From: Coriobacteriales bacterium
GTDB lineage: Bacteria > Actinomycetota > Coriobacteriia > Coriobacteriales > UBA8131
Direction of reading: 5' to 3'
DNA: 5,435 nt
NCBI GenBank assembly: GCA_031290695.1
Contig: JAITNB010000083.1
Coordinates: 1-5,435 of the forward strand
Shown: positions 1-5,085 of the stretch, one piece after another
Numbering within the stretch: the first letter of the stretch is position 1
Layout: each line of letters begins with the position of its first letter
The notes under the pieces: generated by a model
Told to the model about the DNA's origin: nothing
What the model saw: only the letters and a program-made list of their open reading frames with translations
Database searches by the model: none
Position numbers and translations under genes: made by a program

Positions 1-2654
1 ACCGGGGACTCAAAGGGCTCGTAGTGCTCGGGCAGAGGCATGTCCTTGAGTTGCGTACACATGAGGCGGGCGTTCTGCTCCCAGGCCATGAAGAAGGCCT
101 TGTTATTGGGTGGGATCCAGGTAACGGTGCCGTCGGTGGCCACGTTGCGAAACGCGAAGTCGGGCACGTCGTTGGTGGCCCATTCGTCGCCGGTCCATTC
201 GACCAGCATACGCTGGGGGTTCCACGGCTTGCCCTGCAGGTCTGCCGACGCACGGTTATAGATGATGCGGCGGTTGAGCGGCCAGGAGTACGCCCATTGC
301 TGGTACATCCCCAAATCGCCCTTATCCTCGCGGATGCGTCGCCCAATGGGCTGCTGCGCGGGGTCGAGGGGGGCGTCGTTGTTGCAGTAGAAGCCGGTGT
401 AGATCCACGTGGCGCAGGAGGTCGTACCGTCGGCTTTAAGGTCCCCAAAGGTCGTGAGAAGCTTATCGTCTGCGACGGTATAGCCGTTGAGTGCCCGTGC
501 CACCGCACGAGGGTCGCACACGCCGTCGATGTGGTAGTCCCACTTGGTGTTGAGGATAGGATCGGGGCCCACGCCGCCCTCCTCACGGTAGAGCCTGACG
601 ATCTCCTTCCACAGAAGGTCGCAGATCACGTAATCGGGCTTCGCCTCGTTAAAGGGGGCAACTGCCTCGTAGCGCCACTGCAACCAGCGGCCGGAGTTGA
701 GGATGGTGCCGCTCTTCTCGTATATCAGGGCCGCGGGAAGGAGGAACACCTCGGTGTCGATGCTGGCGGCGTCCATGTCGGGTGCCTTCCAAAAACAGGC
801 AGTCTCTGTCTCGACCCAGTCGGTGCAGACCATCCAGTCGAGCTTGGCCATCGCATTGCGGGCAAACTTGGCGTTTGCGGCAGAATGTGCGGGGTTCATC
901 CCCCAAAGGAAGTAGCCCTTGATGAGGCCCGAATCCATGTGCTCGAAGGTCGAGATCGTTGTAAAGTCGGTGCCTGTGCCAATCTTGGGAAGCCAGTCGT
1001 AGCCAAAGTCGTTCTCCAGGGTCGCGTGCTCGCCAAACCATTCCTTGAGGGCCGAGATAAAGAACTTGGGCTTGTTGGTGTAATAGCCATCGCTTTGCGT
1101 CTCGGTCTCAAGCCATTCGCGCAACGTGGTGTGATGGGCGACCGTAGGCCATTTGAGGTAGCCGGGGAAGTCATAGACGAGCATCGCCATATCGGTCGCG
1201 CCTTGGACGTTGGGCTCACCGCGCATGGCATTGACACCGCCGCCGGCAACGCCCACGTTGCCTAACAACAGCTGAACCAGGCTCATGGCCCGGCAGTTCT
1301 GACCGCCAACATGGTGCTGGGTCTGGCCGAGGGCATAGAGGATGGTCCCGCTCTTCTCTGGAGCACCGGTGGCGGCATAGGTGGCGTAGACGAGTTCGAG
1401 GGTCTGCTTGTCCATACCGCAGATGTTGCACACCGTATCGAGGTCATAGCGCTCGTAATGGCGTTTGAAGGTCTGGAACACCGTGAGCGGGTCTTCGAGG
1501 GTAAGGTCCTTCTTGGGGATACGCTTGGGCGGCGGGGTGAACGTGGGAACACCCTGGGCGCTCACCCACGAGTAGGTGCCAGTAGGCGAGGTGTCCCACT
1601 CGACCGACTCGTCAACCTGATAGCCCCACTCACTTGTCTCATAGGCGTGCGTGGCCTCGTTCCAGCCGCTAAACAGGCCGGTCTCGATGTCGAAGTCATA
1701 GTTGGGGTTGAGCAGGTACGACGCATTGGTGTAGTTGGCGACGTACTCTTGTTGCCAGAGGTCGTTTTGGATGATGTAATTAAAGAGCCCGCCATAAAAC
1801 GCGATGTCGGTACCGCAGCGGATGGGACAGTAGATATCGGCGTTGGCAGCAGAGCGTGTGAAGCGGGGGTCCACGACGATCCAGGTCGCTCCCCTGTCCA
1901 ATGCCTTCTGAACCCACTTTGCGCTTATCGGATGGTTCTCAACGTTGTTGGAGCCGCAGGTTAAGATGACGTCGGCATTTTGATAGTCGCACCAATGGCC
2001 AGTCATGGAGCCGCGGCCAAACGTCGCCGCCAGGCCAACAACGGTGGAGCTGTGGCAAACGCGGGCCTGGTTGTCGATGGCGACGACCCCAAGAGAGCGC
2101 ATCGACTTGACGATGAGGTACTCCTCCTCGGAGTTCTGCTGCGAGCCGCCCAGACTGGCGATAGCCTCGGTGCGGTTGACCGTGAGCCCATCCTCGGTCT
2201 CGATAAAGGTCGCATCACGCGTGTCCTTGACCTTGCGGGCGATGCGCTCAATGGCATCGTCCCAGGAGATGTCCTCCCACTCAAGGGCACCGGGCTTACG
2301 GTAGCGTGGGCTGGTAACGCGGTTGGGATTGGGGATTACCTCGCGGGTCTCGGGGTCGATGATGTTGCGGAGCTGAAACATCGTGGCACCTTTGGAGCAG
2401 AGGCCTCCCTGATTGATGGGATGGTCGGTGTCGCCCTCAACATTGATAAGCTCTCCGTCGCGAACCGAGCAGATGCTGCCACAGCCCCCGGAGCAATAAC
2501 AGCAGATGTTGCTGTACTCCTCGGTATTGACCAGCTTCCAATCGCCAGGCTCTTCAAGAGCAAATGCCGGTGATTGGGTAGTCAACTCGTACGCCAGGCT
2601 GGTGGTCAAAGCCAAACCGGCTGATGCAAGAAATCCTCTCCTGGTTAACTCCAT
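1..2654 (-). CDS. fdnG: Formate dehydrogenase catalytic (alpha) subunit, FDH-N type, Tat-exported, Cys form (3' end outside window)
   Basis: It oxidises formate to CO2 at a bis-MGD molybdenum or tungsten centre and passes electrons through a [4Fe-4S] cluster to an iron-sulfur beta subunit and a membrane partner, on the outer face of the membrane. My translation is open for 884 codons to the window edge. Residues 1-32 are a Tat signal (RRGFLAS). C51-x2-C54-x3-C58-x27-C86 binds the cluster. The segment DNQARVCHSSTV places Cys200 and His201 where E. coli FdnG has Sec196 and His197. Further FdnG-like blocks are VVDPRFTRSAANADIY, NYTNASYLL, QLLLGNVGVAGGGVNAMRG, NSGRWLQW, WPLNRRIIYNRASAD and PLPEHYEP. 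Arg455 (QNCRAM) probably matches the formate-site arginine. E. coli FdnG has about 1015 residues, so roughly 130 are missing. Relative to FdnG there is about 25 residues of extra Pro/Lys-containing sequence near 1509-1600. The ATG at 2654 is supported by GGAG six bases upstream. Beta and gamma subunit genes are expected to the left. The family call is firm; the symbol is by similarity to FdnG. Confidence 0.95.
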   Translation of the reverse strand, partial: MELTRRGFLASAGLALTTSLAYELTTQSPAFALEEPGDWKLVNTEEYSNICCYCSGGCGSICSVRDGELINVEGDTDHPINQGGLCSKGATMFQLRNIIDPETREVIPNPNRVTSPRYRKPGALEWEDISWDDAIERIARKVKDTRDATFIETEDGLTVNRTEAIASLGGSQQNSEEEYLIVKSMRSLGVVAIDNQARVCHSSTVVGLAATFGRGSMTGHWCDYQNADVILTCGSNNVENHPISAKWVQKALDRGATWIVVDPRFTRSAANADIYCPIRCGTDIAFYGGLFNYIIQNDLWQQEYVANYTNASYLLNPNYDFDIETGLFSGWNEATHAYETSEWGYQVDESVEWDTSPTGTYSWVSAQGVPTFTPPPKRIPKKDLTLEDPLTVFQTFKRHYERYDLDTVCNICGMDKQTLELVYATYAATGAPEKSGTILYALGQTQHHVGGQNCRAMSLVQLLLGNVGVAGGGVNAMRGEPNVQGATDMAMLVYDFPGYLKWPTVAHHTTLREWLETETQSDGYYTNKPKFFISALKEWFGEHATLENDFGYDWLPKIGTGTDFTTISTFEHMDSGLIKGYFLWGMNPAHSAANAKFARNAMAKLDWMVCTDWVETETACFWKAPDMDAASIDTEVFLLPAALIYEKSGTILNSGRWLQWRYEAVAPFNEAKPDYVICDLLWKEIVRLYREEGGVGPDPILNTKWDYHIDGVCDPRAVARALNGYTVADDKLLTTFGDLKADGTTSCATWIYTGFYCNNDAPLDPAQQPIGRRIREDKGDLGMYQQWAYSWPLNRRIIYNRASADLQGKPWNPQRMLVEWTGDEWATNDVPDFAFRNVATDGTVTWIPPNNKAFFMAWEQNARLMCTQLKDMPLPEHYEPFESP
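2055..2057 (-). other. Active-site cysteine codon (TGC) at the selenocysteine position
   Basis: On the minus strand these bases read TGC, Cys200, followed by CAC, His201, inside RVCHSSTV. In E. coli FdnG the equivalent residue is selenocysteine encoded by TGA, and it ligates the metal. This is therefore a selenium-independent form, so no SECIS element or Sec machinery is needed for this gene. Confidence 0.92.
2559..2654 (-). other. Twin-arginine (Tat) signal peptide of the formate dehydrogenase
   Basis: Residues 1-32 begin MELTRRGFLASAGLAL. The twin arginines R5-R6 are followed by G-F-L, matching the Tat consensus (S/T)RRxFLK. A hydrophobic stretch follows (about residues 8-22), and an AFA site at 30-32 is a plausible signal peptidase cleavage point. 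Tat export fits a cofactor-loaded molybdoenzyme that folds in the cytoplasm before translocation. The exact cleavage position is inferred. Confidence 0.88.
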
Positions 2655-2660
2655 GGTCAA

Positions 2661-2664
2661 CTCC
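2661..2664 (-). promoter_or_regulatory. Ribosome binding site of the formate dehydrogenase gene
   Basis: The minus strand reads GGAG, then six bases (TTGACC), then ATG at 2654. This spacing fixes the ATG as start. It also puts the RR motif at residues 5-6, close to the N-terminus as usual for Tat signals. Confidence 0.75.
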
Positions 2665-2778
2665 GTTTCTTCCCTTATGTTGAAAGTCTCTGGTGGTGCC
2701 CCGTTGTTGTCGCTCCCTCTATAGCTCCCGCTAGCGCCCCCACTGACAATAGAATAATCATCGCCTCCTGATTAAAGG

Positions 2779-2795
2779 CGAGAAATTATTTCGCG
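2779..2795. repeat. Imperfect 17-base palindrome in the formate dehydrogenase upstream region
   Basis: The bases CGAGAAAT-T-ATTTCGCG pair at seven of eight positions about a central T at 2787. An adjoining 6-base stem pairs TCGCCT (2761-2766) with AGGCGA (2776-2781) across a nine-base loop and shares part of the left arm. Either could be an operator for a dimeric regulator. This is position-based inference only. Confidence 0.35.
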
Positions 2796-2809
2796 AGCGT
2801 TTTGATGAC

Positions 2810-2823
2810 CGGCGAACGGCGAA
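2810..2823. repeat. Tandem 7-base repeat CGGCGAA x2, with a third copy at 2893
   Basis: CGGCGAA occurs twice head to tail here. The longer string CGGCGAACGG starts at 2810 and recurs exactly at 2893-2902, 83 bases away in the same orientation. Repeated G/C-rich words inside an AT-richer spacer are candidates for transcription factor binding sites. No known regulator motif was recognised. Confidence 0.5.
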
Positions 2824-2918
2824 ATGATTATTCGTGTTTTAGTCGAATCAAGGTGAGCGGTCTTTTTTTGAGTGTAAGAGGCTTAGTTTTAGCGGCGAAC
2901 GGTTTGTGCGGTCATCCC

Positions 2919-3710
2919 CTACCAGTTGACAACCTCCCAGTTGTTCTGGCGGGCGGTACGCGCGAGGCCCCTGTTGGGGTTAACGGCCACGGCATGGGTG
3001 GCGGCGGCGAGGATGGGCTCGTCGCTTGAGTGGTCGCCGTAGGCCCAGTCAACCGCCCAGTTGCCACTGCCGTAACGCTCGTTGGCCCAGGTAGTGAGTT
3101 GGGCAAGCTTCTGCACACCCTCGGGAGGCTCACCCACCACCTTGCCGGTATAGGAGCCGCACGCAACCTCCATGACGGTCGCAATGATGCCGTCGGCGCC
3201 AACGCGTTTTGCTATCTCGCGCACAATAGGCACAAACGAGGCGCTCACGATGACGACCTGCTCCCCCGCCGCCTTGTGCTGGGCGATACGTGCGAGTGCC
3301 TGAGGATACAGCCGCGGCTCGAGCTCGTCGTAATAGAGGTCGACCATGATCTTGTCCACTTCTTCAACGGAATGCTGCGTAAGGCTCTTGAAGACGTAGG
3401 AGCGCGGCGTCGACTGGTCGAGCTCCTCACCCAGCTTGTAGCGCAGGCCCCAGACACCCGCCTTGAGGCTCACGCCCACCGGCATGAGCTTGAGGGCGAC
3501 CAGCTTGCGGATAAGACGCACGGGCGAGGCCCCGTCGAGGATCGTCCCGTCGAAGTCGAACACCGCAAGGCGCTCCGGTGGGGCAAAGGAGGCGGGGCGG
3601 GGGTGTGAATGCGAGTTACGCAGCAAGCCGTCCTCTGGCGCAGCGAGTAGGTCTGAGCAGGCACACGCCCGCCCCGCCCCCTTTGCCCCACCGGAGCTGA
3701 TGCCCGTCAT
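2919..3710 (-). CDS. HAD superfamily subfamily IB phosphatase (SerB-like) with a repeat-encoded N-terminal extension
   Basis: A 263-residue predicted cytoplasmic phosphatase that hydrolyses a phosphoester through an aspartyl-phosphate; the substrate is unknown. Motif I is DFDGT with D52 (nucleophile) and D54. Motif II is Ser156 in VIVSASF. Motif III is probably Lys201, and motif IV is GDHSSD with D226 and D230. A helical cap lies between motifs I and II, typical of HAD-IB relatives of phosphoserine phosphatase. The ATG at 3710 overlaps the rdgB stop as ATGA, implying translational coupling; longer readings run deep into rdgB. HAD-IB proteins normally carry DFDGT within the first 10-15 residues, but here about 42 extra residues (roughly 5-46) are encoded by the palindromic element at 3572-3697. 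An internal GTG at 3563, nine bases after a GGAG, could start a 214-residue form, but would trim the first beta strand. The family is clear; the specific role is not. Confidence 0.88.
   Translation of the reverse strand: MTGISSGGAKGAGRACACSDLLAAPEDGLLRNSHSHPRPASFAPPERLAVFDFDGTILDGASPVRLIRKLVALKLMPVGVSLKAGVWGLRYKLGEELDQSTPRSYVFKSLTQHSVEEVDKIMVDLYYDELEPRLYPQALARIAQHKAAGEQVVIVSASFVPIVREIAKRVGADGIIATVMEVACGSYTGKVVGEPPEGVQKLAQLTTWANERYGSGNWAVDWAYGDHSSDEPILAAATHAVAVNPNRGLARTARQNNWEVVNW
3572..3697. repeat. 126-base palindromic element (36-base arms) inserted in frame in the HAD gene
   Basis: The left arm 3572-3607 and right arm 3662-3697 are reverse complements at 34 of 36 positions. The exceptions are 3590/3679 and 3602/3667, and the former becomes a G-U pair in the minus-strand mRNA. 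The centre (3608-3661) is 54 bases and holds a further 3-base pairing (3610-3612 with 3657-3659) and a direct repeat CGCAGC (3619-3624 and 3639-3644). The arms are strongly strand-biased, G-rich on one side and C-rich on the other. The element is exactly 42 codons long with no stop in the HAD frame, and lies just after the start codon, ending where the HAD fold begins. It resembles palindromic elements that insert within genes (Rickettsia palindromic elements are a known precedent), or a REP/MITE-like unit. I see no transposase and cannot confirm other copies from this window. Confidence 0.85.
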
Positions 3711-4327
3711 GCGCCCACCAGCTTGCTGCGCAGGTTGGCGAGGGCCAGGGCGCGGTGGGAGATGACGTTCTTCTCGGCGGGCGGGAGGGTGGCCATCGTG
3801 CATCTGCCAAAGAATGCGGCGGGCTGGAAGAGCGGGTCGTAGCCAAAGCCGTTGTCGCCTTGCGGCCCACGCGCGATGGTGCCCTCGCAGCTGCCTTGGG
3901 CCACGACCTCGCTGCCATCCTCGTCGATGAAGACGATGACGCAGACAAAGCGGGCGGTGCGCTGCTGGAGCGGGATACCCTCAAGGGCAGCAAGGAGCTT
4001 TATGTTGTTGGCTGCGTCATTGCCGTCGTTAGCGTCACTGGTGCCATCGGCGTCACTGGCGTAGCGCGCGGAGTGGATGCCGGGAGCGCCGTCGAGGGCG
4101 TCGACCACGAGGCCCGAGTCGTCGGCGAGGGCAGCGTGACCGGTTCGCCGATGGGCCGCCTGCGCCTTGATGCGTGCGTTGCCCTCAAAGGTTGAGGCAT
4201 CCTCGCATGGCGCGTCGAGGATGCCCAAGTGGGCAAGCGGCACGAACTCCCAGCCATCAATGGCAAGTATCTGGGCGATCTCGCTGGCCTTATGCTCGTT
4301 TTGGGTGGCGACAACAACGGTTTTCAT
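3707..4327 (-). CDS. rdgB: XTP/dITP diphosphatase (RdgB/HAM1 family, non-canonical purine NTP pyrophosphatase)
   Basis: It hydrolyses dITP, ITP and XTP to the monophosphate plus pyrophosphate, keeping deaminated purines out of DNA and RNA; it is a cytoplasmic, Mg-dependent homodimer in known members. The 206 residues are a normal length. Family blocks in order are ATQNEHKASEI (7-17), TFEGNARIKA (46-55), ADDSGLVVDALDGAPGIHSARYA (68-90) with acidic D69/D70, DAANNIKLLAALEG (104-117), GFGYDPLF (160-167) and SHRALAL (190-196). I start at the ATG at 4327 because GGAG lies six bases upstream; the in-frame GTG at 4339 overlaps that site and would add only four residues. The segment after ARYA holds a repeated SDADGT/SDANDG pair lengthening a surface loop. 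The stop overlaps the next gene's ATG. Confidence 0.95.
   Translation of the reverse strand: MKTVVVATQNEHKASEIAQILAIDGWEFVPLAHLGILDAPCEDASTFEGNARIKAQAAHRRTGHAALADDSGLVVDALDGAPGIHSARYASDADGTSDANDGNDAANNIKLLAALEGIPLQQRTARFVCVIVFIDEDGSEVVAQGSCEGTIARGPQGDNGFGYDPLFQPAAFFGRCTMATLPPAEKNVISHRALALANLRSKLVGA
4032..4059 (-). repeat. In-frame 18-base periodic repeat inside rdgB
   Basis: GCGTCACTGG occurs at 4032-4041 and again at 4050-4059, exactly 18 bases or six codons apart. It corresponds to the protein repeat SDADGT-SDANDG (residues 91-102). This looks like a small in-frame duplication that extended the acidic loop between the ARYA block and the DAANN block. Confidence 0.6.
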
Positions 4328-4333
4328 GGGCTT

Positions 4334-4337
4334 CTCC
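4334..4337 (-). promoter_or_regulatory. Ribosome binding site deciding the rdgB start
   Basis: The minus strand reads GGAG, then AAGCCC, then ATG at 4327. The GGAG sits where the first codons would be if the upstream GTG (4339) were used, so the ATG is the better start. Confidence 0.75.
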
Positions 4338-4338
4338 A

Positions 4339-4352
4339 CAATAGTGCTATTG
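4339..4352. repeat. Perfect 14-base dyad between rph and rdgB
   Basis: CAATAG (4339-4344) and CTATTG (4347-4352) are exact inverted copies around a two-base centre. The dyad lies in the 35-base AT-rich gap between rph and rdgB, just upstream of the rdgB ribosome binding site. It could form a small RNA hairpin with a four-base loop, or serve as a binding site, or be chance. No T-run follows, so it is not a terminator. Confidence 0.4.
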
Positions 4353-4362
4353 CATTTAACAA

Positions 4363-5085
4363 TTACTGGCCTTCAAGCGCCAGCTTTTGCAGGGCAAGGA
4401 GTTCCTGCAGGCCGGTTTGGCCGAGGTCGAGGAGGGCGTCGAGGCGCTGGCGGTCAAAGGTCGCGTTCTCGCCAGTGCCTTGGAGCTCGATAAACTCGCC
4501 TTTGCCGTTCATGACGAGGTTCATGTCGATCTCTGCACGCGAATCCTCGTGGTAGTCGAGGTCGAGCAGCAGACGGCCGTCGACCATGCCCACACTCACG
4601 GCTACCACGTGGTCAAAGAGCGGGTTGATGCGCAGTTTGCCCGCGTTCTTCCACGTCTCAAGCGCGTCGCGGAGGGCAAGCCATGCCCCGCAGATGGCCG
4701 CGGTGCGTGTGCCGCCGTCGGCCTGTATCACGTCGCAGTCGACCGTCACGGTGGTCTCGCCTAGCGCGTCCATGTTCACTACGGCACGTAGCGAGCGGCC
4801 GATGAGCCGCTGTATCTCCTGGGTACGGCCCTGCTGGCCATGCGTCTCGCGGCGCGTGCGCTTGGGGGTCGAGGCGGGCAACATGGAATACTCTGCCGTC
4901 ACCCACCCCTTGTTGCTGCCCTTGCGCCAGGCGGCCACGCTCTCGTCGATGCTGGCGGCGCAGAGTACCCTGGTGTCGCCAAACTCCACCAGGCATGAGC
5001 CGTAAGCGCTCTTGAGGTAGTTGCGGGTGAAGCTCACCGGACGCAACCCGTCAGCGGCCCGGCTAAATGAACGCACATTCATCAT
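4363..5085 (-). CDS. rph: Ribonuclease PH (tRNA nucleotidyltransferase)
   Basis: It is a phosphorolytic 3'-5' exoribonuclease that trims tRNA precursors and other RNA 3' ends, releasing nucleoside diphosphates; known members are ring-shaped cytoplasmic hexamers. The 240 residues are a normal length and nearly every family block is present: LRPVSF (14-19), EFGDTRVLCAASIDE (34-48), GWVTAEYSMLPAST (60-73), GRTQEIQRLIGRSLRAVV (86-103), DCDVIQADGGTRTAAICGA (116-134) and LDLDYHEDSRAEIDMN (174-189). Arg87 and the GTR arginine Arg127 are the expected phosphate binders; Asp181 and Asp187 are the expected metal and catalytic acids. The extreme N-terminus (SRAADG) is shorter than the usual RxDGR segment. 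The start is ATGATG; I chose the first ATG at 5085 because it overlaps the murI stop and follows GGAGGAG by five bases. The second ATG, one codon on, is also possible. Confidence 0.97.
   Translation of the reverse strand: MMNVRSFSRAADGLRPVSFTRNYLKSAYGSCLVEFGDTRVLCAASIDESVAAWRKGSNKGWVTAEYSMLPASTPKRTRRETHGQQGRTQEIQRLIGRSLRAVVNMDALGETTVTVDCDVIQADGGTRTAAICGAWLALRDALETWKNAGKLRINPLFDHVVAVSVGMVDGRLLLDLDYHEDSRAEIDMNLVMNGKGEFIELQGTGENATFDRQRLDALLDLGQTGLQELLALQKLALEGQ

Larger units (their letters stand above)
2752..2833. repeat. 10-base inverted repeat pair (GAATAATCAT / ATGATTATTC)
   Basis: GAATAATCAT at 2752-2761 is the exact reverse complement of ATGATTATTC at 2824-2833, with 62 bases between. Sitting about 100 and 180 bases upstream of the formate dehydrogenase start, the pair could be two half-sites for a regulator that loops DNA, or could be chance in AT-rich sequence. 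The repeat is seen directly; its role is unknown. Confidence 0.55.
2655..2918 (-). promoter_or_regulatory. Intergenic region upstream of the formate dehydrogenase, AT-richer, repeat-bearing; probable promoter region
   Basis: These 264 bases separate the HAD stop from the formate dehydrogenase start and hold no convincing gene. About 2745-2890 is clearly AT-richer than the flanking genes, as expected of a promoter and operator region for the leftward gene. It contains a 10-base inverted repeat, a tandem CGGCGAA pair with a further copy at 2893-2902, and an imperfect palindrome at 2779-2795. I found no well-matched sigma-70 promoter. The best minus-strand hexamers are TTGTCA (2744-2749) with an AT-rich CTATAG (2719-2724), spaced too widely, and TTGATT (2846-2851) with TAATCA (2825-2830), spaced too tightly. 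No hairpin plus T-run follows the HAD stop on the minus strand. The promoter assignment is inference from position and composition. Confidence 0.45.

Noticed and set aside
24..1265. Long plus-strand open reading frame (413 codons), with further plus-strand frames at 1311-1964 and 1980-2573
   Set aside because: They lie antisense to an unmistakable formate dehydrogenase. GC-rich codon bias keeps the opposite strand free of stops, and the products look like no family and have no ribosome binding site.
2846..2859. FNR/CRP-like site around TTGATTCGACTAAA on the minus strand
   Set aside because: The left half matches TTGAT but the right half matches ATCAA at only three of five positions, too weak to call.
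2863..2869. Run of seven T on the plus strand as a terminator
   Set aside because: It points rightward, where no gene ends, and no stable hairpin precedes it. On the leftward transcript it is a run of A.
3572..3697. The palindrome as a plain intrinsic terminator of the rdgB operon
   Set aside because: The arm is not followed by a T-run in the transcribed direction, and the reading frame continues straight through into a well-conserved catalytic domain.
3572..3697. CRISPR repeat or complete insertion sequence
   Set aside because: There is a single copy with no spacers, and 126 bases cannot encode a transposase.
2919..3803. Longer version of the HAD protein starting at 3803
   Set aside because: It would overlap rdgB by about 95 bases, and the added residues are an out-of-frame reading of conserved rdgB sequence. 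The ATG at 3710 with the ATGA overlap is better.
4328..4339. rdgB starting at the GTG at 4339
   Set aside because: The GGAG ribosome binding site falls inside those codons, and the conserved N-terminal beta strand starts at the ATG at 4327.
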